Of a stretch of 44,230 bases of DNA, positions 7,625 to 15,634 are shown piece by piece. Under the pieces are notes generated by a model. The model was not told where the DNA came from. It saw nothing but the letters and a program-made list of their open reading frames with translations, and searched no databases. The DNA comes from Christensenella sp964494645. GTDB lineage: Bacteria; Bacillota; Clostridia; Christensenellales; Christensenellaceae. Each line of letters opens with the position of its first letter. Position 1 is the first letter of the stretch. The stretch is taken from positions 1-44,230 of the forward strand of contig CAZBSH010000017.1 in assembly GCA_964494645.1 (NCBI GenBank), read 5' to 3'. Both the position numbers and the translations under genes were made by a program.

Positions 7625-8734
7625 ATGAATTTTGAGTTTACAGTCGAAAAAAGGGATGGTGAAAGCAAGGCGCGTACAGGCGTATTGAAAACACCGCATG
7701 GAGAGATCAAAACGCCTGTATTTATGCCGGTAGGAACGCAGGCTACAGTCAAGGCAATGACAAACGATCAGGTTTTGGAGGCGGGCGCGCAGATCATCTT
7801 GGGGAATACCTATCATTTATATATGCGACCGGGACACGCTTTGATTGCCGAGGCGGGTGGATTGCACAAATTCATGAACTGGAAAAAACCTATCTTGACG
7901 GACAGCGGCGGATTTCAGGTGTTTAGTTTGGGTGATTTGCGTAAGCTGACGGAAGAGGGGGCGGCGTTTCAGTCGCACCTTGACGGATCGAAGCATATGT
8001 TTACGCCGGAGAAGGTTGTAGAGATCGAGGAAGCGCTTGGACCGGATATTATGATGGTGCTGGATGAATGTACGCCATATCCGGCAGACTTTGAATATAC
8101 AAAGCATTCGATGGAGCGTACGCATCGCTGGGCACAGCGATGCAAGGACGCGCAAACGCGTGACGATATGGCGCTATTTGGCATTGTGCAAGGAGGGATG
8201 TACCCGGAACTGCGCGCAAGAAGCGCGGAGGCGGTTGCGAACATGGATTTTATCGGCAATGCGATCGGCGGGCTTTCGGTGGGGGAACCCAAACCAATGA
8301 TGTATGAGATGCTTGATGTGGTAAACGGGATATTACCGGAGGAAAAGCCGCGTTACCTGATGGGCGTTGGCTCTGCCGATTGTCTGGTGGAGGGTGTCGC
8401 GCGCGGAGTGGATATGTTCGACTGCGTGTTGCAAACGCGCGTGGCGCGTAATGGTACGGCGCTGGTAAGAGACGGAAAACTGGTGATCCGCAATCAGGAA
8501 TATGCAAAAGATTTTCGTCCGATCGAGGAAGGATGCGATTGCTATGCGTGCAAGAACCATACGCGTGCATACATTCGTCATTTGGTGAAAACAAATGAGA
8601 TATTGGGGGCGACGCTTCTTTCTATTCATAATACAAGGTTTACAATACGTCTGATGGAGGAAATACGTACGCATATTGCGGAGGGCACATTTGACGAATT
8701 TCGAAGAGAATTTATGGCCGCGTACCGGATTTAG
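7625..8734 (+). CDS. tgt: tRNA-guanine transglycosylase
   Basis: Tgt replaces guanine 34 by preQ1 in tRNAs for Asn, Asp, His and Tyr, the step before QueA. The protein is 369 residues, the normal length. Visible are the active-site DSGGFQVF (93-100, general-base Asp93), GIVQGG (187-191), the nucleophile Asp266 in VDMFDCVLQTR, and the zinc site Cys304, Cys306, Cys309 with a His near 335. The ribosome site GAGGTAAGGA directly precedes the ATG. In many clostridia queA, tgt and yajC are consecutive; here they are separated by inserted blocks, so tgt has its own transcription unit with a terminator behind it. Confidence 0.97.
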   Translation: MNFEFTVEKRDGESKARTGVLKTPHGEIKTPVFMPVGTQATVKAMTNDQVLEAGAQIILGNTYHLYMRPGHALIAEAGGLHKFMNWKKPILTDSGGFQVFSLGDLRKLTEEGAAFQSHLDGSKHMFTPEKVVEIEEALGPDIMMVLDECTPYPADFEYTKHSMERTHRWAQRCKDAQTRDDMALFGIVQGGMYPELRARSAEAVANMDFIGNAIGGLSVGEPKPMMYEMLDVVNGILPEEKPRYLMGVGSADCLVEGVARGVDMFDCVLQTRVARNGTALVRDGKLVIRNQEYAKDFRPIEEGCDCYACKNHTRAYIRHLVKTNEILGATLLSIHNTRFTIRLMEEIRTHIAEGTFDEFRREFMAAYRI

Positions 8735-8787
8735 GAAAAGAAATATGGTAAAAAGCATCGCGGAAATATTGATGTAATAAAACAGCG

Positions 8788-8829
8788 AAAACAGTGGAGA
8801 ATGCAAAAGTGCCGGCTCCGCTGTTTTTT
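8788..8829 (+). terminator. Intrinsic terminator of tgt
   Basis: AAAACAGTGGAG pairs with CTCCGCTGTTTT (one G-T pair), followed by a run of eight T. Confidence 0.85.
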
Positions 8830-8906
8830 TTGTGCAAACCGGCAAAATACCAGCGTATAAAAGGAATTCAATAAAAATAAATAATAGTATTTTTTAGAAG
8901 CACAAC

Positions 8907-8914
8907 TTTCGAAA
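8907..8914. promoter_or_regulatory. Possible DeoR-family operator half (TTTCGAAA)
   Basis: CTTTCGAAACGA here resembles TGTTTTCGAAAG (reverse orientation) at 14690-14701 before the deoR-family gene. TTTCGAAA cores are known in GlpR-like operators. Inference only. Confidence 0.25.
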
Positions 8915-8958
8915 CGAAAAAACAAATAAAAAATATAAAAAACAAACAAATAATTATA

Positions 8959-8987
8959 TTGACATTCAAAAGCAAAAATGATATATT
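8959..8987 (+). promoter_or_regulatory. Promoter of the first sugar-transport operon
   Basis: Consensus TTGACA, 17-base spacer, TATATT within a very AT-rich tract; predicted start near 8995, giving a leader of about 210 bases. Confidence 0.8.
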
Positions 8988-8994
8988 CATTTTA

Positions 8995-9207
8995 CAAGAA
9001 AAAACAAATATCAATAGAACGTAACATTTGTGGAAAAAAAGCTCTGAATGAAATTCAATGTAAAGAAACGATGCGAGGTAAGACGTAGTTTTGCCGTCAT
9101 ATTTCCTTTGCCTAAAACAAGGGAGATCCCTTGCGATATTATGCGCACGTTGCTCCTTACGGGGCAAATAAAATAAGAACCTTATAATACGAGGAGGAAA
9201 AGAAAAG
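8995..9207 (+). promoter_or_regulatory. Structured 5' leader of the first sugar operon
   Basis: About 210 untranslated bases with three short hairpins: GACG/CGTC (9082-9098), the perfect CAAGGG-AGAT-CCCTTG (9118-9133) and TTGC-CC/GG-GCAA (about 9149-9166). No T-run follows any of them and I recognise no riboswitch class. A GAGGAGG ribosome site ends the leader. Confidence 0.35.
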
Positions 9208-10365
9208 ATGAAAAAGAGATTTGTGGTTACGGCGGTATGTTTATTACTGGCTGTAGCAATGCTGGCAGGGTGTACGGCTGCACCGGTCGCGTCTTCTGCG
9301 CCCGCTTCGCAAGAACCGGCACAGACATCGGAAGCCCCATCGGAGACTCCGGCGGAAACATCCGCGGCTCCGTCTGAATCTGCTGCGGCATCAGACAATG
9401 GCGCAATCGTAAGCGATAGCAGTAATGTGAAGCTGGACGATTATACGCCGGCAAAGAAGGAATACAACTTCTACCTTACGTACAAACTCGTACATCCGTG
9501 GTGGGATGCTGTAGGTCTTGGACTGGAAGAAGCAAAAAAACAGTATGCTGAGCAGGGAATTACGATCAACTATGAGTACACCGCTCCCGTTACGCCGGAC
9601 GCAACGGATCAGGTAAGCAGACTGGAACAGGCTGCCGGCAGAAATTTTGACGTGATTGGCGTTGACGTAAACGACATCAAAATCGTTACGCCCACCATTA
9701 ATAACCTGATTGATCAGGGTGTTAAGGTTATGACATTCTCGAGTTCGGATGCAACGAAGGAAGATGGCTGCAAACGTATCGCTTATGTAGGCAACACACA
9801 CAACAAGCAGGATGGCGCAGACCTTGCGGAAATTCTTGCTGAGAAGATCGATTACAAAGGACAGGTCGCGGCTTTGGGCGGCACAATCGGCGCTCCCTGC
9901 CACGAGGACCGTATCGCAGGCTTCAAAGAAGTAATGGCGAAGTATCCTGATATCGAAGTGGTAGAGATCCAGTATGATAATGATCAGGTAGAACAGGCCC
10001 TCACCTACGCCGAAGGTTTCTTGCAGAAATATCCTGACCTGAAGGGGATTTTCTGTAACAACATGGGCAATCCGATTGGCGCGGCACAGGCAGTTTTAGA
10101 CGCGGGAAAGAAAGATGACATCGTTATCGTCGGCATGGATCATGACAAACGAGCTCTTGAATATTTGAGAGATGGCGTGATCTCCGCGTTAGGGGTACAG
10201 GACTGCTTTAAGATGGGCTTTGATACGATCCAGGTAGCGATCCAGATCGCAGACGGTGTACAACCGAGCGACACGACATATCCGGAGCAGACACAAGAGA
10301 AGACGACGATCATCTATCCGGAAGGCGCACAGCATCTCTTGGATATGCTGTATCCTGAAGCTTAA
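9208..10365 (+). CDS. Sugar ABC transporter substrate-binding lipoprotein
   Basis: An extracellular, membrane-anchored solute receptor of the RbsB-like type (periplasmic binding protein fold I), 385 residues. The signal peptide ends in a lipobox with lipidated Cys22 (MLAGC), followed by a low-complexity Ala/Ser/Pro/Glu linker to about residue 75 that tethers the two-lobed binding domain. It opens an operon with its ATPase and permease; the long hairpin right after the stop probably stabilises the mRNA so that the receptor is made in excess. The sugar is unknown; the VOC and TIM-barrel isomerase genes downstream suggest a keto- or inositol-like compound, but that is speculative. Confidence 0.9.
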   Translation: MKKRFVVTAVCLLLAVAMLAGCTAAPVASSAPASQEPAQTSEAPSETPAETSAAPSESAAASDNGAIVSDSSNVKLDDYTPAKKEYNFYLTYKLVHPWWDAVGLGLEEAKKQYAEQGITINYEYTAPVTPDATDQVSRLEQAAGRNFDVIGVDVNDIKIVTPTINNLIDQGVKVMTFSSSDATKEDGCKRIAYVGNTHNKQDGADLAEILAEKIDYKGQVAALGGTIGAPCHEDRIAGFKEVMAKYPDIEVVEIQYDNDQVEQALTYAEGFLQKYPDLKGIFCNNMGNPIGAAQAVLDAGKKDDIVIVGMDHDKRALEYLRDGVISALGVQDCFKMGFDTIQVAIQIADGVQPSDTTYPEQTQEKTTIIYPEGAQHLLDMLYPEA

Positions 10366-10406
10366 TGATGGTCGAGTGACGAAAAATACAACAATGATTT
10401 TTGGGC

Positions 10407-10442
10407 AGCGCCCCGCGCCGCGATTTGCGGGAGCGGGGCGCT
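10407..10442 (+). other. Intercistronic hairpin after the binding-protein gene
   Basis: AGCGCCCCGC pairs with GCGGGGCGCT, continued by CCGC/GCGG inside. There is no T-run, so it is more likely an mRNA-stabilising structure than a terminator. Confidence 0.65.
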
Positions 10443-10484
10443 AGCCTGAAAGAAATGATTTAGGAGCCGTGTTGGAGGACGCTT

Positions 10485-11969
10485 ATGTCTGAATTTATCT
10501 TAGAAATGAAAGGGATCGTCAAGGAATTTCCGGGAACGCTTGCCTTAGATCATGTTGATTTCAGCGTGAGACCGGGTGAGATTATGGCGCTTATTGGTGA
10601 AAATGGCGCAGGAAAGAGTACGCTGATGAACGTGCTGATGGGAATGCATCAGCCAAATGAAGGCGAGATCATACTGGAAGGAAAGACGGTTGAAAACAAA
10701 ACGCCGAGAGAAGCGCTTGACAGAGGAATCGGTATGGTTCCGCAGGAGCTTAATTTGGTAAGCGATATTTCTATCGCGGAAAATATCTTTTTGGGAAGCC
10801 ATCAAAAAAAGAACGGTGTGATCGATTGGGAGAAAACATACGAAAAAGCGGACGAAGCATTAAGGCAGCTTGATGTGGAAATGGATCCGCGCAAGAAGGT
10901 AAGCGAGATATCAGCGGCTTACCAGCAGCTTGTATCTATTGCCAGAACACTGATTGCGGGATCAAACATTATTATTTTCGACGAACCGACCGCATCATTA
11001 ACATTGAATGAAACACAGCACTTATTTAATAATATACGAAAATTAAAAGCGGCGGGAAAGTCCATTATTATTATTACCCACCATTTGGACGAGGTTGAAG
11101 AGCTTTCCGACCGTGTAAGCATCATGCGCGACGGCAAACTGGTTAAGGTCGGGAATACGGCGGATATGCCCATTGACGATATGATTTTTCATATGGCGGG
11201 TGAAAAGGTGGAGAAAACGGCAAAAGAAGAACGTGAATATTCGGAAGAAGAATTTTTCGCGGTGTCTGATTTTTCGCGCAAAAGAGAATTTGAAGATATC
11301 AGTTTTTCGGTACGCAAAGGTGAGATATTCGGTGTGGCGGGACTTGTAGGAGCGGGTCGTACAGAGCTTTTCAGTTGCATTTATGGATTGACAAAGCGCG
11401 ATAGCGGAACGCTTAGACTGGATGGAAAGGAAATTGATATTCGTTCTCCCTATGAAGCGATTTCTTTGGGGATCGGTTTGGTTCCTGAAGAACGGCGTAA
11501 GCAAGGGATGTTTCCGGTGATCCCTGTTTATGAAAATATTATGCTGCCGTCGTACGATAAAACCAAAAAAGGTGTAGTGATCGATTTTACAACGGTTAAA
11601 AAGGAATCGGATGAATACATCAAAAAGCTTCGTATCAAAACGCCGTCGGGCAATGTTCCCATCAAGAGTTTGTCGGGCGGTAACCAGCAGAAGGTTATCC
11701 TCGCGCGCTGGATGGAGAAAAAGGTTAAGTTGCTTATTTTGGACGAGCCGACGCGCGGCATCGACGTTCGCGCTAAGGGCGAAATTTACAAATTGATCCG
11801 GGAAATGGCAGATACAGGTATTACGGTAATCGTTATCTCTTCGGAAATTGAAGAGCTGCTCACGATTTCAGACCGGATGATGATCATGTTCAACGGCAAG
11901 ATAAAGGGCGTGATTACGCCTGATGATACGGTAGAACGTGAGGATATACTGAAAATTGCATTGCAATAA
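10485..11969 (+). CDS. Sugar ABC transporter ATP-binding protein (RbsA/MglA-like)
   Basis: The energising subunit of the importer, 494 residues, with two fused ABC domains. NBD1 has Walker A GENGAGKS (38-45) and DEPTASL near 165-171. NBD2 has the degenerate P-loop typical of this family (GLVGAGRTE, about 286-294), a canonical LSGGNQQK signature (about 396) and LDEPTRGID (about 418). The GGAGG ribosome site is well placed. It sits between its binding protein and permease, so the three form one complete importer. NBD1 has a weak signature (SAAYQQL), as is common in RbsA-type proteins. Confidence 0.93.
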   Translation: MSEFILEMKGIVKEFPGTLALDHVDFSVRPGEIMALIGENGAGKSTLMNVLMGMHQPNEGEIILEGKTVENKTPREALDRGIGMVPQELNLVSDISIAENIFLGSHQKKNGVIDWEKTYEKADEALRQLDVEMDPRKKVSEISAAYQQLVSIARTLIAGSNIIIFDEPTASLTLNETQHLFNNIRKLKAAGKSIIIITHHLDEVEELSDRVSIMRDGKLVKVGNTADMPIDDMIFHMAGEKVEKTAKEEREYSEEEFFAVSDFSRKREFEDISFSVRKGEIFGVAGLVGAGRTELFSCIYGLTKRDSGTLRLDGKEIDIRSPYEAISLGIGLVPEERRKQGMFPVIPVYENIMLPSYDKTKKGVVIDFTTVKKESDEYIKKLRIKTPSGNVPIKSLSGGNQQKVILARWMEKKVKLLILDEPTRGIDVRAKGEIYKLIREMADTGITVIVISSEIEELLTISDRMMIMFNGKIKGVITPDDTVEREDILKIALQ

Positions 11970-12087
11970 ATCAAAGAATATGCACTTGCCTGCTATGTCA
12001 TCAGGAATAAAGCTGTGAGCAGGGAGGGAGCGCGGGAGGAAATATGTTTTCCGGTCCGCGAAGCGACGGAAGGAGCGCAAATAAGGA

Positions 12088-13086
12088 ATGGAAAGTTTAG
12101 GTAAGAAGAGTTTTTCCCAAACGCTGGGAAAAGGGGTGAAGTCGATTTTCACGTCCACGGCAGGCGTGGTTTTCGTGGTAACAATACTCATCACATTGTT
12201 TGTAAATATCGCTACCAACGGTAATTTTTATACGGCCTATAATATTTCTACGTTTACCCGTACGGCGTGCTTTACAATTATTGTTGGTTTTGCACAGACA
12301 TTGGTATTGCTCTTAGGCGGCATCGACCTTTCGGTCGCAAGCGTCGCAGGACTTGCAAGTATGATTTTTGCTATGTTGGTTCTGGTAATGGGCGTAGATC
12401 CGTTTGTTGCCATTACCATCGCGATGGTAGCGGGGATCGGTATGGGCGCGCTGAACGGTATTTTTATCTGTGGTCTTGGACTTACACCGTTTATTGTAAC
12501 ACTGGCAACAAGTTCGCTGTTTAAGGGAATCGTCTATGTGGCGACGCAGGGTTTCCCTCTGACGGGGATTCCGGAATATGTCACGGCGATCGGTCAGGGA
12601 TCGCTGGGCGGCATATTGCCTTACCCGGTCATTATTATGATCGTGTTGGCTGTGATCTTGATTTTTGTATTGAAGCTGACAAGCTTTGGACGCCATATCT
12701 ATGCGGTAGGCGGAAACGAAGAAGCTTCAAAGATCGTTGGTATCCGTGTAAACAAAACAAAGATGGGCGTCTACTGCCTCGCCGGATTTTTGTCGGCAAT
12801 CGCAGGCGTACTGATGGTACTGCGCATGGGTTCTTCGCAGGTGAACATTGGTGAGAACTGGGTTATGCCTTCCATCACGGCGGCGGTATTGGGCGGAACG
12901 TCTATGAACGGCGGCAGCGGTGGAATCGGCGGAACGATCGTCGGTGGTTTTTTGATGGCGACGATTTCCTATAGCATCAGCTTGCTGGGTATTTCATCCT
13001 ATTGGGATCAGGTAGTAACCGGGCTTGTTGTATTGATCGCGATTTCCATCGACGCGATTCGCCGCAAAAAACAGGCAAGCGTATAA
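12088..13086 (+). CDS. Sugar ABC transporter permease (RbsC-like)
   Basis: The membrane channel subunit of the importer, 332 residues, with the branched-chain/ribose permease fold (BPD_transp_2). About eight to ten membrane helices are visible, and family landmarks include LLGGIDLSVASVAGLASM near residues 72-89 and GRHIYAVGGNEEASKIVGI near 201-219 plus the glycine-rich GGTSMNGGSGGIGGTIVGG near 270-288. It likely acts as a homodimer with the preceding ATPase. A 118-base gap containing several G-rich stretches lies before it. Confidence 0.93.
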   Translation: MESLGKKSFSQTLGKGVKSIFTSTAGVVFVVTILITLFVNIATNGNFYTAYNISTFTRTACFTIIVGFAQTLVLLLGGIDLSVASVAGLASMIFAMLVLVMGVDPFVAITIAMVAGIGMGALNGIFICGLGLTPFIVTLATSSLFKGIVYVATQGFPLTGIPEYVTAIGQGSLGGILPYPVIIMIVLAVILIFVLKLTSFGRHIYAVGGNEEASKIVGIRVNKTKMGVYCLAGFLSAIAGVLMVLRMGSSQVNIGENWVMPSITAAVLGGTSMNGGSGGIGGTIVGGFLMATISYSISLLGISSYWDQVVTGLVVLIAISIDAIRRKKQASV

Positions 13087-13157
13087 TGACAGGGTATAGT
13101 ATAATAAAAGAGCCCTTCGAAAAGCGAAGAGGTTCAATATGAAAGGGGAACGTAGCA

Positions 13158-13685
13158 ATGACATATCAGGAATTATTAGAGCATAACAAAAAGAGGACGG
13201 TCAAGCAGCTGGCGTTTTTGACGGATGATATTGACAAGGCTGTGCGCCTATGGGTGGATAAGCTGAACGTGGGACCGTGGACGATCTACAAATTTTCCAG
13301 CGAAACGATGAAGGATTTCCATGTGAACGGAGAACCGGTAACGGAGCCGTTTGAATTTGAAGTAGCGCTTTCAGACATTGGTGATACGAATATTGAAATC
13401 ATGATGCCGGTGAAGGGACCGAATATTTATGGTAAATTCCTTGAGACAAAGGGAACGGGCCTGCATCATTTCAAAGAGCATATTACTGACGAGAATATGG
13501 CGGGCTATATTGCGGAGCTGAAAGAAAAGGGAATGGACGTGATTCAGAGCGGCTGGTGCGGTCCGGATTTCCACGCGTACATCAACACGGAACCGGTGAT
13601 GGGTTTTAATTATGAGCTGGGTAACTGTCCGGAAACGATCGACATTCCGGAAGAGTATATCCGCTATTATCCTGAAAAAGACTGA
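13158..13685 (+). CDS. VOC-family (glyoxalase-like) protein
   Basis: A 175-residue vicinal-oxygen-chelate protein: KQLAFLTDDIDKAVRLWVDKLNVGPW (written here in part as TDDIDKAVRLW) opens the fold, and GTGLHHF near residues 95-101 and the ending FNYELGN near 149-155 supply typical metal-ligand positions. VOC enzymes isomerise, epimerise or cleave small molecules through a bound metal. It follows the sugar permease by 71 bases and precedes a TIM-barrel isomerase by 14, so it most likely acts on the imported compound. The exact reaction cannot be inferred. Confidence 0.82.
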   Translation: MTYQELLEHNKKRTVKQLAFLTDDIDKAVRLWVDKLNVGPWTIYKFSSETMKDFHVNGEPVTEPFEFEVALSDIGDTNIEIMMPVKGPNIYGKFLETKGTGLHHFKEHITDENMAGYIAELKEKGMDVIQSGWCGPDFHAYINTEPVMGFNYELGNCPETIDIPEEYIRYYPEKD

Positions 13686-13699
13686 TTGGAGGGATTGCC

Positions 13700-14533
13700 A
13701 TGAAATATGGGATTACACAATGGAGCTATCCCGGAAACGGCGCTTATGCTATGAAATATGTGGCGGAAGCAGGCTATGACGGGATGCAGATCGAGCTTGG
13801 AGGTCTTGATAACGGCTACTATATGGCGGAGCGGAAGATAAGAGATGTATATCGAGAGGAAGCGGAGCGCTATGGGCTCGAATTTCCATCGATTGTACTC
13901 AATGATTTGATGTATCATGGTCTGATGGGAGATAAGCAAGGCGAGGATTTTAAGAGCTGTATGCGCGCGCAGGATTTGATTCTTGAAGCAGCGCAGGATA
14001 TGGAGCTTGATTATGTGATGCTGCCTTTCTTCTTTGAATCAGAGATCAAGACGGATGAAGATTTTGAGCGTGCCGCAACATATATCAAAGAAATTTGCGG
14101 CAAAGCGAAAAAATATGGAATGAAGATCGGCGCGGAGACGGCGCTTAATTGGGATGAACAGATTAAGTTGCAAGATGCGGTAAATGCCGATAATCTGGAT
14201 TGTTTTTTTGATACGCAAAACTATATGTGGTATGACGGGTATTCTCAAACGGAGAACTTGGAAAAATTGTATCCTTATTTGGGTGACCAGCTGCATTTGT
14301 GTGATGGGAGCGATACACGCGCGAATGGTGGAACGAATGGCGGTATGCTCTTAGGGCAAGGCGCAGGAGAATTTTTGGCGCAGATGGACATCCTGCGCGA
14401 TAACAAATTCGACGGATGGATGATCCTTGAGAATATTTATACGCGTCCCGCGTTTTATGAGATGGATGATGACCCGTTTGCGCTTTCGCAAAGAGAACTT
14501 GCATATGTGAAAGAGATCGTTTCAAAATGGTAA
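13700..14533 (+). CDS. Sugar phosphate isomerase/epimerase (TIM barrel)
   Basis: A 277-residue xylose-isomerase-like/AP-endonuclease-2 fold protein. The expected metal-binding pattern is visible: Glu146 (GAETALNW), Asp171 (FFDTQNYMW), His199 (LHLCDGSD) and Glu244 (WMILENIY). Such enzymes interconvert ketoses or inososes. It is the last gene of the first sugar operon, 14 bases after the VOC gene and followed by a terminator. Substrate unknown; IolE/IolI-like or tagatose-epimerase-like roles are possible. Confidence 0.85.
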   Translation: MKYGITQWSYPGNGAYAMKYVAEAGYDGMQIELGGLDNGYYMAERKIRDVYREEAERYGLEFPSIVLNDLMYHGLMGDKQGEDFKSCMRAQDLILEAAQDMELDYVMLPFFFESEIKTDEDFERAATYIKEICGKAKKYGMKIGAETALNWDEQIKLQDAVNADNLDCFFDTQNYMWYDGYSQTENLEKLYPYLGDQLHLCDGSDTRANGGTNGGMLLGQGAGEFLAQMDILRDNKFDGWMILENIYTRPAFYEMDDDPFALSQRELAYVKEIVSKW

Positions 14534-14573
14534 GCGTGTAATATTGTCCATACTTTCTTCCGAAGGTGAAAGA

Positions 14574-14611
14574 CAAAACAGGAAACCGGCAGGGGTCGGT
14601 CTCCTGTTTTG
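14574..14611 (+). terminator. Likely terminator of the first sugar operon
   Basis: CAAAACAGGA pairs perfectly with TCCTGTTTTG, with an inner CCG/CGG extension; the T-rich stretch is partly inside the stem, so efficiency is uncertain. Confidence 0.65.
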
Positions 14612-14722
14612 CGTTTGCGGATATATCCGTTCAAGAGACAAAAAAATCCAATCAAATAGGCGCTGAACATTGGAACGGATTCGTAGATTTGTTTTCGAAA
14701 GATAAAAAGAAATAAAAACAAA

Positions 14723-14751
14723 TTTTGCAATTCTGTAAAATATGGTATAAT
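14723..14751 (+). promoter_or_regulatory. Promoter of the DeoR-family gene
   Basis: TATAAT at 14746-14751 with TTTTGC 17 bases (or TTGCAA 15 bases) upstream. A TTTCGAAA core lies just upstream at 14693-14700 and may be an autoregulatory operator. Confidence 0.6.
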
Positions 14752-14795
14752 TTACAAGAACTGTACGGTAAAAAGCAAGGTATGGAGATAGATGC

Positions 14796-15608
14796 ATGTT
14801 TAAAGCGGCGCGTCTGGCAAAAATTAAAGAAGTGATCCTTGACAGGGGGCAGGTGGATGTCAGTACGCTCAGCACGCTGCTCAATGTTTCGGATGTAACC
14901 ATTCGCAGTGACCTGGAGCAGCTGGAAAAGGAAAAGTTTGTGTACCGAACATACGGCGGCGCTGTTTTGAACGAGGATCATTTAAAGCAGCAATCCCTGC
15001 AGGATAATGTGACGGGTTCATCGCTTGATTATGACAAAAATAAGGAAATGGTCGGGCAGATCGCGGCGGATATGGTGCATGACAACGAATGGATATTCTT
15101 AGGCCCGGGAACGACGTGCTATTATGTGGCAAAAGCACTCTTGAACCGTGAGAACGTGAACGTGGTGACCAACAATCTTTATGTCGCGGGTGTGCTTGCG
15201 CAAAATCCGAAATCGAATGTGATGGTGACGGGCGGGACTTTGGTGCACAGCCAAATGTCTTTGACGGGTGATTTGTTTTCCAAGTTTCTAAAAAATATTT
15301 TTATCGCAAAGGCATTTATTGGCGTAGATGGGATCGATTTTGACAGCGGGTTCACTGTTTCCAATACGCTGGAATCGAATGTATACCAGAAAATCAAGAA
15401 AATTTCAAGAGAATTGATCATTGTGGCAGATCGGACGAAATTCGGTCATACTTCTTTGATGAGTATCGGACCGCTGACGACGGTTGACGCGGTGATCACC
15501 AACGATGATATACCAGAAGACTACAAATCGTATTTTTTCCAACACGGTATTAAGATATTTACGTCATACCGGATCAAACCTTCTTCAATCAAAGGCGTGG
15601 CAGAATGA
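14796..15608 (+). CDS. DeoR-family transcriptional regulator
   Basis: A 270-residue sugar-responsive repressor. The N-terminal helix-turn-helix (about residues 4-58) shows VDVSTLSTLLNVSDVTIRSDL and ends in the family motif YGGAV. The C-terminal DeoR sensor domain includes GPGTTCYYVAKAL near 109-121, ADRTKFG near 212-218 and the GPLTTVDAVITND run near 225-237. It follows the first sugar operon in the same direction and probably regulates it in response to a phosphorylated intermediate. An orphan ATPase gene follows after 26 bases, so the two are likely co-transcribed. Confidence 0.92.
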   Translation: MFKAARLAKIKEVILDRGQVDVSTLSTLLNVSDVTIRSDLEQLEKEKFVYRTYGGAVLNEDHLKQQSLQDNVTGSSLDYDKNKEMVGQIAADMVHDNEWIFLGPGTTCYYVAKALLNRENVNVVTNNLYVAGVLAQNPKSNVMVTGGTLVHSQMSLTGDLFSKFLKNIFIAKAFIGVDGIDFDSGFTVSNTLESNVYQKIKKISRELIIVADRTKFGHTSLMSIGPLTTVDAVITNDDIPEDYKSYFFQHGIKIFTSYRIKPSSIKGVAE

Positions 15609-15634
15609 CGCAGAAATAACAAGGAGTGTGGAAT

